Shown: positions 16,183-25,022, numbered from the stretch's first letter. The stretch: 64,000 nt of DNA from Orlajensenia stereocauli (GCF_039548895.1 NZ_JBCLVG010000002.1), one strand, 5' to 3'. Numbers and translations: made by a program. The notes: generated from the sequence alone by a model not told the origin.

Positions 16183-18306
16183 GTGGCGCGAAGCATCTAC
16201 CTGAGCTCTGCCGAAGGGCATACCGGCAAGTCGACGATCGCGCTCGGAATCCTGGCGACACTCACGCGCACGACGGCGAAGGTCGGGGTCTTCCGGCCCA
16301 TCGCTCGCTCCACCACCGAGCGGGACTACGTCCTCGACCTGCTGCTCGAGCAGTCGACGGCCGGCCTCGACTACGACACCTGCGTCGGAGTCACGTACGA
16401 CGACGTGCACACCGATCCGGATGCCGCCCTCTCACGCATCGTCGAGCGTTACAAAGCCGTCGAGGCAGCGTGCGACGCCGTCGTCATCGTCGGCAGCGAC
16501 TACACCGACGTGGGCAGTCCCACCGAGCTCGGCTACAACGCCCGCATCGCCGCCAATCTCGGCGCCCCTGTGCTGCTCGCCCTCGGCGGACGCCACACCC
16601 AGAGCGGAGTGGGCGAGGCCCTCGGCCGCGCCGATGCCCGCACGGCCGACGACATGCGCCAGTTCGCGGAGCTGTCGCTCGCCGAGCTCCGCGTCGAGCA
16701 CGCCTCACTGCTCGCCGTCATCGTCAACCGTGCCGATCCCGAGAACCTCGACGAGATCGTCTCGGCCGTCGCATCCGCGATCCCCGGAGCGACGGATGTT
16801 CCCGTCTGGGCCATTCCCGAAGACCCCGTGCTCGTGGCTCCCACCATGGGCGCCATCCTCGAGGCCACTGACGGCACCCTCATCAAGGGCGACAAAGAGC
16901 TGCTGTCGCGCGAGGCCCTCGGCGTCGTCGTCGCCGCGATGTCGATGGACAACGTGCTGCCCCGCCTCGTCGACGGTGCGGTGGTAGTCGTCCCCGGCGA
17001 CCGAACCGATGTGCTCCTTGCCGTGCTGCTGGCCAACGCGTCGGGCACGTTCCCGTCGCTCGCCGGCATCGTGCTGAACGGCGGCTTCGAGCTGCCCGAG
17101 CCCATCGAGCGACTCATCGAGGGCGTGCGCTCGCCGCTGCCCGTGATCAGCACGCCGCTCACCACCTATGAGACCGCGGTGCGCATCACGCACACGCGCG
17201 GCCGGCTCGCCGCGGAGTCGCGCAACAAGTTCGACACCGCCCTCGCCCTGTTCGAGCAGAACATCGACGGCGACGCTCTCATCGAACTGCTCGATCTCAA
17301 CCGCTCCAGCGTCGTCACGCCGCTGATGTTCGAGTACGGCCTCATCGAGCGAGCGCGCTCCGAGCGCCGCCGCATCGTGCTGCCCGAGGGCAACGACGAC
17401 CGCATCCTGCGTGCGGCAGCCACCGTGCTGGCGCGCGGCATCGCTGACATCACGCTCCTCGGCGAGCCGTTCGAGGTGCGCTCGCGGGCCATCGAGCTCG
17501 GACTCGACATCGCCGCGGCCGACGTCGTCAGCCCCTTCGACGACGTGTTGCGCTTCAAGTTCGCCAACAGCTACGCCGAGCTGCGCGCCTATAAGGGCAA
17601 GGCGGCTCCCACGGTCGAGCAGGCGCGAGACACCGTCACCGACGTCTCCTATTTCGGCACCATGATGGTGCACCTCGGCCTCGCCGACGGCATGGTCTCC
17701 GGTGCGGCGCACACGACAGCGCACACCATCCGTCCGGCGTTCGAGATCATCAAGACCCGTCCAGGCGTCGGAGTGGTGTCGAGCGTCTTTCTCATGGCCC
17801 TCGCCGATCGCGTGCTGGTCTACGGTGACTGCGCGGTCATCCCCGACCCCACCTCTGAGCAGCTCGCCGACATCGCCGTCTCGTCCGCGGGCACCGCCGA
17901 GCAGTTCGGCATCGAGCCGCGCGTGGCGATGCTCTCGTACTCCACCGGCGAGTCGGGCTCGGGTGCCGACGTCGAGAAGGTGCGCGACGCCACGGCGATC
18001 GTGCGGGAGCGGATGCCGGACCTCCTCGTCGAAGGACCCATCCAGTACGACGCAGCGGCCGATGCTGCCGTCGCCGCAGCGAAGGCGCCCGACTCGGCCG
18101 TCGCTGGACGCGCGACGGTGTTCATCTTCCCCGACCTCAACACCGGCAACAACACCTACAAGGCCGTGCAGCGCAGCGCCGGCGCCGTCGCCATCGGGCC
18201 GGTGCTCCAGGGCCTCAACAAGCCGATCAACGACCTCTCCCGAGGAGCGACAGTGCAGGACATCGTGAACACAGTGGCGATCACCGCGATCCAGGCAGCC
18301 GGCTGA
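16183..18306 (+). CDS. pta: Phosphate acetyltransferase, long form
   Basis: Converts acetyl-CoA and phosphate to acetyl phosphate and CoA. The 707-residue length is that of the long Pta class: an N-terminal P-loop/dethiobiotin-synthetase-like domain (YLSSAEGHTGKSTIALGI), a DRTGG-type middle domain, and the C-terminal PTA_PTB catalytic domain from about residue 385 (RIVLPEGNDDRILRAA, DGMVSGAAHTTAHTIRPAF, SGSGADVEKVRDAT, FPDLNTGNNTYKAVQRSAGA). The GTG start has no Shine-Dalgarno; TAGGCT lies six bases before it, indicating a leaderless transcript. ackA starts 3 bases after the stop, so the two form the classic acetate operon. Confidence 0.96.
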   Translation: MARSIYLSSAEGHTGKSTIALGILATLTRTTAKVGVFRPIARSTTERDYVLDLLLEQSTAGLDYDTCVGVTYDDVHTDPDAALSRIVERYKAVEAACDAVVIVGSDYTDVGSPTELGYNARIAANLGAPVLLALGGRHTQSGVGEALGRADARTADDMRQFAELSLAELRVEHASLLAVIVNRADPENLDEIVSAVASAIPGATDVPVWAIPEDPVLVAPTMGAILEATDGTLIKGDKELLSREALGVVVAAMSMDNVLPRLVDGAVVVVPGDRTDVLLAVLLANASGTFPSLAGIVLNGGFELPEPIERLIEGVRSPLPVISTPLTTYETAVRITHTRGRLAAESRNKFDTALALFEQNIDGDALIELLDLNRSSVVTPLMFEYGLIERARSERRRIVLPEGNDDRILRAAATVLARGIADITLLGEPFEVRSRAIELGLDIAAADVVSPFDDVLRFKFANSYAELRAYKGKAAPTVEQARDTVTDVSYFGTMMVHLGLADGMVSGAAHTTAHTIRPAFEIIKTRPGVGVVSSVFLMALADRVLVYGDCAVIPDPTSEQLADIAVSSAGTAEQFGIEPRVAMLSYSTGESGSGADVEKVRDATAIVRERMPDLLVEGPIQYDAAADAAVAAAKAPDSAVAGRATVFIFPDLNTGNNTYKAVQRSAGAVAIGPVLQGLNKPINDLSRGATVQDIVNTVAITAIQAAG

Positions 18307-18309
18307 GTC

Positions 18310-19524
18310 GTGGCATCCGTTCTCGTCGTCAATTCCGGTTCGTCGTCGTTCAAGTACCAGCTCATCGATTCCGAGAGCGAGCGGATGCTTGCCACAGGCC
18401 TCGTCGAGCGCATCGGCGAGGCGCAGGGTCGTGCCGTGCACACCGTGGTGGGCAGTGACGGTGCCGAGGAGAAGTCGGAGCGCGAGCTGCCGATCGCCGA
18501 CCACACGGCGGGCTTCGCCGTGATGCTCGACGCCATCGCCGACCTGGGGCCGTCACTGGAGACGCATCCGGTGGTCGCCGTCGGACACCGCGTGGTGCAG
18601 GGCGGCGCGCGCTTCTTCGAGCCAACGGTCATCACCGACCTGGTGCGCATCAACATCGACGAGCTGTCGAGCCTCGCGCCCCTGCACAATCCGGCGAACC
18701 TCGAGGGCATCGTCGCGGCGCAGAAGGCCTTCCCCGACGTGCCGCACGTCGCCGTCTTCGACACGGCGTTCCACCAGACACTGCCGCCCGCCGCCTACAC
18801 CTATGCGATCGACGCCGAGCTGGCTGCCAAGCACAGGGTGCGTCGGTACGGCTTCCACGGCACCTCCCACCGCTTCGTGTCCCACGCCGCCGCCGAGTTC
18901 CTCGGACGCGACGTCGGCGAGATCAACCAGATCGTGCTGCACCTCGGCAACGGAGCGTCGGCCTGCGCCGTCGCCGGGGGCCGCTCGGTCGAGACGAGCA
19001 TGGGCATGACGCCGCTCGAGGGACTCGTCATGGGCACGCGCTCCGGTGACATCGACCCGGCCGTCCTGTTGCACCTGCAGCGCCGGGCCGGGCTCAGCAT
19101 CGACGAGGTCGACGACCTGCTCAACAAGCGCAGCGGCCTGCTCGGGCTCAGCGGACGCGGCGACATGCGCGACGTCGTCGACGCCTCCCTCGATGGTGAT
19201 GCGGATGCCGCCCTCGCCCTCGACGTCTACGTGCACCGGCTGCGCGGGTATGTCGGCAACTACTTCGCCCAGCTCGGTCGCGTGGATGCCGTGGTGTTCA
19301 CCGCCGGGGTGGGGGAGAACTCGCCGGTCATCCGCGCCAGGGCGCTCGAGGGCCTGGAGTCGTTCGGCATCCGGATCGATGCGGAGCGGAACGAGGCGCG
19401 CTCGCGTGCCGCCCGGGTGATCTCGACGGACGACTCGACAGTGGCGGTGCTCGTGGTCCCGACGAACGAGGAGCTCGAGATCGCCCGGCAGACTCTGGCG
19501 GTCACGCGCGCATCTGCTCGCTGA
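18310..19524 (+). CDS. ackA: Acetate kinase
   Basis: Transfers the phosphoryl group from acetyl phosphate to ADP, the second step of acetate overflow or the first of acetate uptake. All ASKHA motifs are visible in order: VLVVNSGSSSFKYQL, GHRVVQGG, VFDTAFHQTLP, RRYGFHGTSHRFVS, LHLGNGASACAV, SMGMTPLEGLVMGTRSGDIDP and VVFTAGVGENS. Its 404 residues are standard. The GTG start follows the pta stop by three bases. The codons for the last residues and the stop are included in a 28-bp direct repeat. Confidence 0.97.
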   Translation: MASVLVVNSGSSSFKYQLIDSESERMLATGLVERIGEAQGRAVHTVVGSDGAEEKSERELPIADHTAGFAVMLDAIADLGPSLETHPVVAVGHRVVQGGARFFEPTVITDLVRINIDELSSLAPLHNPANLEGIVAAQKAFPDVPHVAVFDTAFHQTLPPAAYTYAIDAELAAKHRVRRYGFHGTSHRFVSHAAAEFLGRDVGEINQIVLHLGNGASACAVAGGRSVETSMGMTPLEGLVMGTRSGDIDPAVLLHLQRRAGLSIDEVDDLLNKRSGLLGLSGRGDMRDVVDASLDGDADAALALDVYVHRLRGYVGNYFAQLGRVDAVVFTAGVGENSPVIRARALEGLESFGIRIDAERNEARSRAARVISTDDSTVAVLVVPTNEELEIARQTLAVTRASAR

Positions 19525-19571
19525 GGGCCGAGCGTAGCGACGCTCTGCTCGCTGAGGGCCGAGCGTAGCGA
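19513..19571. repeat. 28-bp direct repeat spanning the ackA stop
   Basis: The 28 bases from 19513 (TCTGCTCGCTGAGGGCCGAG and eight more) recur from 19544 with a 31-bp period. The first copy contains the last codons and TGA of ackA. The CTCGCTGAG part also resembles one end of the dispersed palindrome found just downstream. Confidence 0.85.
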
Positions 19572-19610
19572 CCACCCGAAGCGTCTTCACCGCCCCCGAG
19601 CCGGTCAGGG

Positions 19611-19650
19611 GCGCTTCGACCGCTGACTTCGTCGGGGCCTCAGCGAGCGC
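19611..19650 (-). repeat. Dispersed palindromic repeat, copy B
   Basis: Same element as at 3761 and 36483 but inverted: GCGCTTCGACCGCTGACTTC followed by GTCGGGGCCTCAGCGAGCGC. It has small changes in the central hairpin. It lies between ackA and the operator of the HTH gene. Confidence 0.7.
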
Positions 19651-19657
19651 CGCGGGA

Positions 19658-19701
19658 GTTCCACAAGAAACGTTGCACAAGATTTCTTGTGGAACTAGGG
19701 T
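19658..19701 (+). promoter_or_regulatory. Promoter with 13-bp palindromic operator for the HTH/MFS operon
   Basis: GTTCCACAAGAAA (19658-19670) and its exact reverse complement TTTCTTGTGGAAC (19683-19695) are separated by 12 bases. Within and beside them sit a -35 box TTGCAC (19673-19678), a 17-bp spacer and a -10 box TAGGGT (19696-19701), then six bases and the ATG. The palindrome covers the -35 box and spacer, so a dimeric repressor bound here would block RNA polymerase. The obvious candidate is the HTH protein encoded just downstream (autoregulation, inference). Confidence 0.82.
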
Positions 19702-19707
19702 GGGCTC

Positions 19708-20304
19708 ATGAGCAGCGACAGCGAGCAGCCCGCGCCCGAGCCGGCGGCATCCGTCACGGTCACCGACCCCAAGTCGATGCGCGCACTCGCGCACCCTCTG
19801 CGGCTCACGCTGCTCGGCCTGCTGCGTTCCGACGGGCCTGCTCCGGTCGGTCGCCTGGCCGACGCCGTGGACGAGGCCCCCGGCACTGTGAGCTACCACC
19901 TCGGCACCCTGGCCAAGTGGGGCTACGTCGTCGAGGCACCCGAGCTCGCGAGCGACGGACGAGAGCGATGGTGGCGCGCCGCCCACGACACGACCCACTT
20001 CGAGCCCCTCGAGCTCCGTGACGATCCCGCCAGGCTCGCGGCATCCGTCGCCATGCGGCAGATGTTCCTGCAGCACAACCTCTCCGAGCAGCTGCAGGCT
20101 CTCGAGGCCGAGGCGACACTCGAGAGCGAGTGGCTCGCGGCCTCGAGCAGCGGCGACTTCCTCGCCCACCTGACCCTCGAGGAGTTCGCCGAGATGACCG
20201 GCGAGTTCGACGCGCTCGTGACCAAGTGGTGGGACCGGGGACGCACCACCCGCGAGGGCACCCGCGTCGTGCGCTACCTCTACAACGCCTTCCCGCGACC
20301 ATGA
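19708..20304 (+). CDS. ArsR-like winged-helix transcriptional regulator
   Basis: A 198-residue regulator. The winged helix spans about residues 20-95 (MRALAHPLRLTLLGLLRSDGP, LADAVDEAPGTVSYHLGTLAKWGYVVEA), matching HTH_20/ArsR. The C-terminal 100 residues are helical and may sense a ligand; the Cys metal ligands of ArsR/SmtB are absent. Its promoter holds a perfect 13-bp inverted repeat, and the downstream MFS gene overlaps its stop by four bases, so it most likely represses itself and the exporter until a drug-like ligand binds. Confidence 0.88.
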   Translation: MSSDSEQPAPEPAASVTVTDPKSMRALAHPLRLTLLGLLRSDGPAPVGRLADAVDEAPGTVSYHLGTLAKWGYVVEAPELASDGRERWWRAAHDTTHFEPLELRDDPARLAASVAMRQMFLQHNLSEQLQALEAEATLESEWLAASSSGDFLAHLTLEEFAEMTGEFDALVTKWWDRGRTTREGTRVVRYLYNAFPRP

Positions 20305-21590
20305 CCGAGCAGATGACGACGGATGCGGCACTCGCGCCGAAGCGACGCCTGCCACTCGTCGCGCTGCTGACCGCGCAGCTCGTGTCGCTCGCCGGCAACG
20401 CCGTCACGGTGATCGCCGTGCCGCTCTACGTGCTGCAGACCACGGGCTCGCCCATCGCCACGGGTGTGGCCGGAGTGTTCGCAACGGTGCCCATCGTCGT
20501 CGGAGGTGCGCTCGGAGGGGTGATCGTCGACAGGTTCGGATTCCGCCTCTCGAGCATCGTGGCCGACCTGGCCAGCGGGCTCACTGTCCTCGCCATCCCC
20601 GTGCTCGCCGCGACAGTGGGGTTGCCGTTCTGGGGGCTGCTGTTCCTCGTCTTCCTCAGCGGGCTCCTCGACACCCCGGGCGACTCGGCGCGTGCGTCGC
20701 TCGTGCCAGACCTCGCGCGCCTCGGCAGGGTGCCGATCACGCGTGCCGCCGGGGCGCAGAGCGCCATCGAGCGGTCGGCGCGCATGCTCGGGGCTGCTCT
20801 CGCCGGTGGCCTGGTCGTTCTGGTCGGTCCCCTCGGGGCCCTGTTCATCGATGCGGGCACCTTCATCGTCTCGGCTGTGATCGTGGCCGTCCTGGTGCCG
20901 CGCGCCGGCCGCGCCGGGGACGGAGCCGGCGGCAGCGCGGCCGAACGGCATCCGGAGTCGTATCTCTCCGGATTGACGGCGGGGTTCCGATTCCTGTGGG
21001 AGAACCGCCTGATCCGTGCCGTCGTACTGCTCGTCACCGCGACCAACGCCATCGACGTGGCAGGCATGACGGTGCTGAAGCCCGTCTACGCCACGACGGT
21101 GCTCGGCGACCCCGCGACGCTCGGTGCCATGATCGCCTGCTTCGCTGGCGGAGCGCTCGTCGGGTCCGTGGTGTTCGCGAGCGTCGGTCATCGATTGGCC
21201 GGGCGGGCGTTGTTCGTCGCCTGCTTCGCCGTCGCCGGCGTGGTCCCGTACGCGGCGATGGCCCTCGCCGTCCCCTTCGCCATCCTCCTGGCCGTGATGC
21301 TCGTCTCAGGCTTCGCGGCGGGCGCGATCAACCCGATGATCTCGACGGTCATGTACGGCATGACGCCGGCCTCCATGCGGGCCCGTGTGTTCGGCGCGAC
21401 GTCGGCCGGTGTCGCAGCGACGATGCCGCTCGGAGCGTTCGCCGCCGGCCTGTCCGTCGAGGCCTTCGGGCTGCAGGCGACCCTGGTGGCCGCGGCCGTG
21501 CTCTACGGGTGCCTCACGCTCACGCCCCTCGTGGACCGCTCGTTCCACGGATTGTCGGCGGCGCGCATGGAGTCGTCGCCGCGCGCCTGA
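20301..21590 (+). CDS. Major facilitator superfamily exporter
   Basis: A 429-residue protein with twelve predicted membrane helices. The N-terminal half has LVSLAGNAVTVIAVPLYVLQTTGSPIATG and GGVIVDRFGFRLSS, the MFS loop 2-3 pattern; the second half has LIRAVVLLVTATNAIDVAGM. It resembles the MFS_3/enterobactin-exporter-like group of drug and small-molecule exporters. ATG 20301 overlaps the stop of the HTH gene, so translation is coupled and expression follows the palindromic operator. The substrate is unknown. Confidence 0.88.
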   Translation: MTEQMTTDAALAPKRRLPLVALLTAQLVSLAGNAVTVIAVPLYVLQTTGSPIATGVAGVFATVPIVVGGALGGVIVDRFGFRLSSIVADLASGLTVLAIPVLAATVGLPFWGLLFLVFLSGLLDTPGDSARASLVPDLARLGRVPITRAAGAQSAIERSARMLGAALAGGLVVLVGPLGALFIDAGTFIVSAVIVAVLVPRAGRAGDGAGGSAAERHPESYLSGLTAGFRFLWENRLIRAVVLLVTATNAIDVAGMTVLKPVYATTVLGDPATLGAMIACFAGGALVGSVVFASVGHRLAGRALFVACFAVAGVVPYAAMALAVPFAILLAVMLVSGFAAGAINPMISTVMYGMTPASMRARVFGATSAGVAATMPLGAFAAGLSVEAFGLQATLVAAAVLYGCLTLTPLVDRSFHGLSAARMESSPRA

Positions 21591-21635
21591 CTCGCTGCAT
21601 CCGAGTCGATTCCGGATGCGGCAGCTGCGGTGATC

Positions 21636-21788
21636 TCAGCCCTGATTGCGCCGGCGCAGGCCCAGGTAGAGTGCGACTCCGGTCAGCAGGGCGCCCGCCG
21701 CGACGACGATGGAGAGGCCCGGATTCATGCCGGACGTCGCCAACAGCGACGTGCTCGTGTGCAGCGTCGACGCAGCGTGGTGAAACAT
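21636..21788 (-). CDS. 50-residue peptide with a sorting-signal-like C-terminus
   Basis: A short frame on the minus strand encodes a 50-residue peptide: a polar start (MFHHAASTLHTSTS), then LLATSG, a hydrophobic helix (about residues 25-44) and a basic end (LGLRRRNQG). This order (LxxTG-like motif, membrane helix, arginine tail) is that of a cell-wall sorting signal with almost no passenger domain. The upstream bases CCGGTGATCGTC match the extended Shine-Dalgarno sequence GGTGATC. It is either a tiny membrane peptide or the surviving tail of a lost surface protein. No neighbour supports a role; sortase genes are not in the window. Confidence 0.5.
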   Translation of the reverse strand: MFHHAASTLHTSTSLLATSGMNPGLSIVVAAGALLTGVALYLGLRRRNQG

Positions 21789-21979
21789 GACGATCACCGG
21801 CTTTCGGGTAGCGGTGTCGCGCGGGAGCGCGAGAGATGGGGTATCTCGATGGCAACACCAGAATCCTCGAGATCACTGGGAGAACGACCCATTCCCGCCG
21901 TGAAACGGACGTTTGTGCCCACCACTGGGGGACTCCACAGGGGCTCGCGGCACCGGGCGGGAATGTCGGCGGCGCCGAC

Positions 21980-21985
21980 TACTCT
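21980..21985 (+). promoter_or_regulatory. -10 box of leaderless dnaX promoter (TACTCT)
   Basis: TACTCT is followed by six bases and the dnaX GTG start, with no ribosome-binding site. The 190 bp upstream contain only a small imperfect hairpin (GAGATGGGGTATCTC near 21834) and nothing else recognised. Confidence 0.6.
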
Positions 21986-21991
21986 TGAACC

Positions 21992-24373
21992 GTGGTCACC
22001 GCCCTGTATCGCCGCTATCGGCCCGAGACGTTCTCCGAGATGATCGGGCAGTCCCAGGTGACCGATCCGCTCATGACCGCCCTGCGCGCGGACCGGGTGA
22101 ATCACGCTTATCTCTTCAGCGGGCCCCGCGGATGCGGCAAGACCACGTCGGCCCGAATCCTCGCGCGCTGCCTCAACTGTGCAGAGGGTCCGACCGACAC
22201 CCCATGCGGAAAGTGCGACAGCTGCATCGAGCTCTCGCGCGCAGGCGGAGGATCGCTCGACGTCGTCGAGATCGACGCGGCGAGCCACAACGGCGTCGAC
22301 GACGCCCGCGACCTGCGCGAGCGGGCCATCTTCGCCCCGGCCCGCGACCGCTACAAGATCTTCATCCTCGACGAGGCCCACATGGTCACGCCACAGGGCT
22401 TCAACGCCCTGCTCAAGCTGGTCGAGGAGCCGCCGGAGCACGTCAAGTTCATCTTCGCGACGACCGAGCCCGAGAAGGTGCTCGGCACCATCCGCTCGCG
22501 TACGCACCACTACCCCTTCCGGCTGGTGCCGCCGGCCCAGATGCTCGAGTACGTGCAGAAGCTCTGCGACGAGGAGGGCGTGAAGGTCGCCCCGGGCGTG
22601 CTCCCGCTCGTCGTGCGTGCCGGGGGCGGTTCCCCACGCGACACCCTCTCGCTGCTCGACCAGCTCATGGCCGGGTCGGAAGACTCCACGGTCGACTACG
22701 AGCGGGCGGTGGCGTTGCTCGGCTTCACCCACGGCGCCCTGCTCGACGAGATCATCGACGCCATCGCGGCCCGCGATGCGGCGGGAGCGTTCGCCGGCAT
22801 CGACCGTGTCATCCAGACCGGGCAAGACCCGCGGCGGTTCGTCGAAGACCTGCTCGAGCGCCTGCGCGACCTCATCGTGGTCGGCGCGACCACGGCCAAG
22901 GGCGCCGCGGCCGTGCTGCGCGGTGTTCCGCAGGACGAACTCGACCGCATGGGCGTTCAGGCGACGGCCTTCGGCCAGGCCGAGCTCTCGCGTACGGCAG
23001 ACATCGTGAACGCCGCCCTCACCGAGATGACCGGCGCCACGTCGCCGCGTCTGCACCTGGAGCTGCTCGTCGCCCGTGCCCTCGTGCCGGCGGCCGACGA
23101 CACCGAACGCGGCGCCCTCGCCCGCGTCGAGCGCCTGGAACGTCGTGTCGGGGTGACGGATGCCGCCCCCGCAGCATCCGCTCCGGCCGCCCCCGCCGCT
23201 GGCCGTGCACCCGCCCCAGCCGCGCCCGCTGCCTCCGCGCCTGCGCCCGCCGCCGCCCCTGCACCCGCAGCGCCTCCGACGGCTCGGCCCGCCGCGTCCT
23301 CCAGCGGAGGCAGCGACGATGTCGCCGCAGAGGCGCCGGCTCCCGCCGCCGCTCCTGCTGAGACGACCCCCGCCGCGCAGTCGCCGGCTGCCGACGCCGC
23401 CGCGACGGCCGCGACCGCCGCCGCCGTGCGCACCACCCCCGTCGGCCCGGTCACGTTCGCCCAGGTCAAAGACGCCTGGCCTGAGGTGCTCGAGGCCGTC
23501 AAGGTCGCCAACCTCAACGCCTGGATGGTCGTCTTCACCGCCCAGGTGCGCGAACTCCGCGACGACGACGTCCTCGTGCTCGGCTTCCCGAGCCAGAAGG
23601 ACGTCGCAGCGCTCAAGCAGCAGGCCGCTCCGGGCCAAGGTGTGGGCGACCACCTCAAGCGCGCAGTGTCCGACATCCTCGGCTTCACTCCGAAGCTCAT
23701 CGCCCGCGTCGAGACCCCCGGCGGCCCCGGCGGCCCCGGAACGCCCGAGGTGACGACGCCTCCCACCGGTGATGGGGGCGGCGCCGCAGCCACCGCCGCC
23801 TCGTCGAGTGGCGCTCCGGCGACGGCACCGGCGGCATCCCCGTCGGCGCGCACGCCGACCGCATCCGCGTCTGCGCCATCAGCAACCGGGGCAGCTGCGT
23901 CTGTGACATCAGCCCCCGGCGACTCCGCAGACGGCTGGGCCACCATCGCGATCCCCGGAGCCGGAGCACCTGCGGCCGCTGAGGCGACGGCTCCAACTCC
24001 TCCACAGCCGAAGGCCGCACCTGCGCCCCCCGCGACGAGCCCTGCTCCCACGGTGGCGCCCACCCCAGCTGCGCCAGCCCCGTCCGACGACGAGCCGCCG
24101 TTCGACGATGTGCCCCCGCCCTTCGACGACGAGCCGCCCTACGACCCCGGCCTCCCCGAAGACCCCGGCCCCCGCTACGACACTGCTCCCCAGCGCCCGG
24201 CCCCCGCGGCCCCGCACCAGCAGCAGGGTGCACAGCGGCAGCCTGCGCGCGGTCAGCGCCCCGTGGCCCCCGGCCAGCGCTACGGTGAGTCGGTCGTGCG
24301 CGAGGTGCTCGGAGCCACATTCCTCGAGGAGCAGCCACACACTCCCAAGACCGGCTTCCGCGAGCGGGCCTAG
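21992..24373 (+). CDS. dnaX: DNA polymerase III subunit gamma/tau
   Basis: Clamp-loader motor subunit of the replicative polymerase. The N-terminal AAA+ module has LFSGPRGCGKTTSARILARC (Walker A near 44-52), a zinc module with four cysteines between about residues 60 and 78, VEIDAASHNGVDDARDLRE, IFILDEAHMVTPQGFNALLK (Walker B) and the FATTEPEKVLGTIRSR arginine-finger block. From about residue 390 there are long Ala/Pro-rich linkers around a tau-like domain (FAQVKDAWPEVLEAVK, about 485-570). The protein is 793 residues, long even for actinobacteria because of these linkers. recR follows after 14 bp, a classic pairing. Confidence 0.96.
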   Translation: MVTALYRRYRPETFSEMIGQSQVTDPLMTALRADRVNHAYLFSGPRGCGKTTSARILARCLNCAEGPTDTPCGKCDSCIELSRAGGGSLDVVEIDAASHNGVDDARDLRERAIFAPARDRYKIFILDEAHMVTPQGFNALLKLVEEPPEHVKFIFATTEPEKVLGTIRSRTHHYPFRLVPPAQMLEYVQKLCDEEGVKVAPGVLPLVVRAGGGSPRDTLSLLDQLMAGSEDSTVDYERAVALLGFTHGALLDEIIDAIAARDAAGAFAGIDRVIQTGQDPRRFVEDLLERLRDLIVVGATTAKGAAAVLRGVPQDELDRMGVQATAFGQAELSRTADIVNAALTEMTGATSPRLHLELLVARALVPAADDTERGALARVERLERRVGVTDAAPAASAPAAPAAGRAPAPAAPAASAPAPAAAPAPAAPPTARPAASSSGGSDDVAAEAPAPAAAPAETTPAAQSPAADAAATAATAAAVRTTPVGPVTFAQVKDAWPEVLEAVKVANLNAWMVVFTAQVRELRDDDVLVLGFPSQKDVAALKQQAAPGQGVGDHLKRAVSDILGFTPKLIARVETPGGPGGPGTPEVTTPPTGDGGGAAATAASSSGAPATAPAASPSARTPTASASAPSATGAAASVTSAPGDSADGWATIAIPGAGAPAAAEATAPTPPQPKAAPAPPATSPAPTVAPTPAAPAPSDDEPPFDDVPPPFDDEPPYDPGLPEDPGPRYDTAPQRPAPAAPHQQQGAQRQPARGQRPVAPGQRYGESVVREVLGATFLEEQPHTPKTGFRERA

Positions 24374-24387
24374 GGGCGGGAAGAGAC

Positions 24388-24984
24388 ATGTACGAGGGAA
24401 TCGTCCAAGACCTGATCGACGAGCTCGGCCGATTGCCGGGCATCGGTCCGAAGTCGGCGCAGCGCATCGCGTTCCACATCCTGCAGACGCAGAGCTTCGA
24501 TGTCGCGCGCCTCGCCGAGATCCTCACCACTGTGCGTGAGCGGGTCAAGTTCTGCAGCATCTGCGGCAACATCTCCGAGCAGGACACCTGCACGATCTGC
24601 CGCGACCCGCGACGCGACCCGGCTCTCATCTGCGTGGTCGAGGAGGCGAAGGACGTCGTCGCGATCGAGCGCACCCGCGAGTTCCGCGGGCTGTACCACG
24701 TGCTCGGCGGGGCCATCAGCCCGATCGACGGCATCGGCCCCGACGACCTCAGCATCCGCCAGCTGATGCAGCGGCTCGCCGACGGCACTGTGCAGGAGGT
24801 GATCATCGCCACCGACCCGAACCTCGAGGGCGAGGCCACGGCCACATATCTGTCGCGTCTGCTCACGACGCTCGAGATCCGCGTCACGCGGTTGGCATCG
24901 GGGCTGCCCGTCGGCGGCGACCTCGAGTACGCCGACGAGGTCACCCTCGGTCGTGCTTTCGAGGGCCGGCGCTCGGTCAGCTGA
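24388..24984 (+). CDS. recR: Recombination mediator protein RecR
   Basis: Part of the RecFOR pathway that loads RecA at gaps. The 198-residue protein has an N-terminal helix-hairpin-helix (LGRLPGIGPKSAQRIAFHIL), a four-cysteine zinc finger (CSICGNISEQDTCTIC), and a Toprim domain (ICVVEEAKDVVAIERT, EVIIATDPNLEGEATATYL). Standard length; a GGGCGGGAAGAG sequence precedes the ATG. It probably shares a transcript with dnaX. Its stop codon lies in a threefold 16-bp tandem repeat. Confidence 0.97.
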   Translation: MYEGIVQDLIDELGRLPGIGPKSAQRIAFHILQTQSFDVARLAEILTTVRERVKFCSICGNISEQDTCTICRDPRRDPALICVVEEAKDVVAIERTREFRGLYHVLGGAISPIDGIGPDDLSIRQLMQRLADGTVQEVIIATDPNLEGEATATYLSRLLTTLEIRVTRLASGLPVGGDLEYADEVTLGRAFEGRRSVS

Positions 24985-25022
24985 CGACCCGGTCAGCTGA
25001 CGACCTGGTCAGCTGACGACCC
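24975..25022. repeat. 16-bp tandem repeat (3 copies) spanning the recR stop
   Basis: GGTCAGCTGACGACC(C/T) repeats at 24975, 24991 and 25007. The first copy contains the last codons and the TGA of recR. Each unit contains the perfect 10-bp palindrome GTCAGCTGAC. The array fills most of the gap to the convergent membrane-protein gene. Confidence 0.9.

Noticed and set aside
16705..18504. 599-codon minus-strand open frame opposite pta
   Set aside because: It is the shadow of the well-supported pta-ackA genes, with no recognisable motif.
21794..23653. 619-codon minus-strand open frame opposite dnaX
   Set aside because: Gly/Arg-rich shadow of the Ala/Pro-rich dnaX linker codons.
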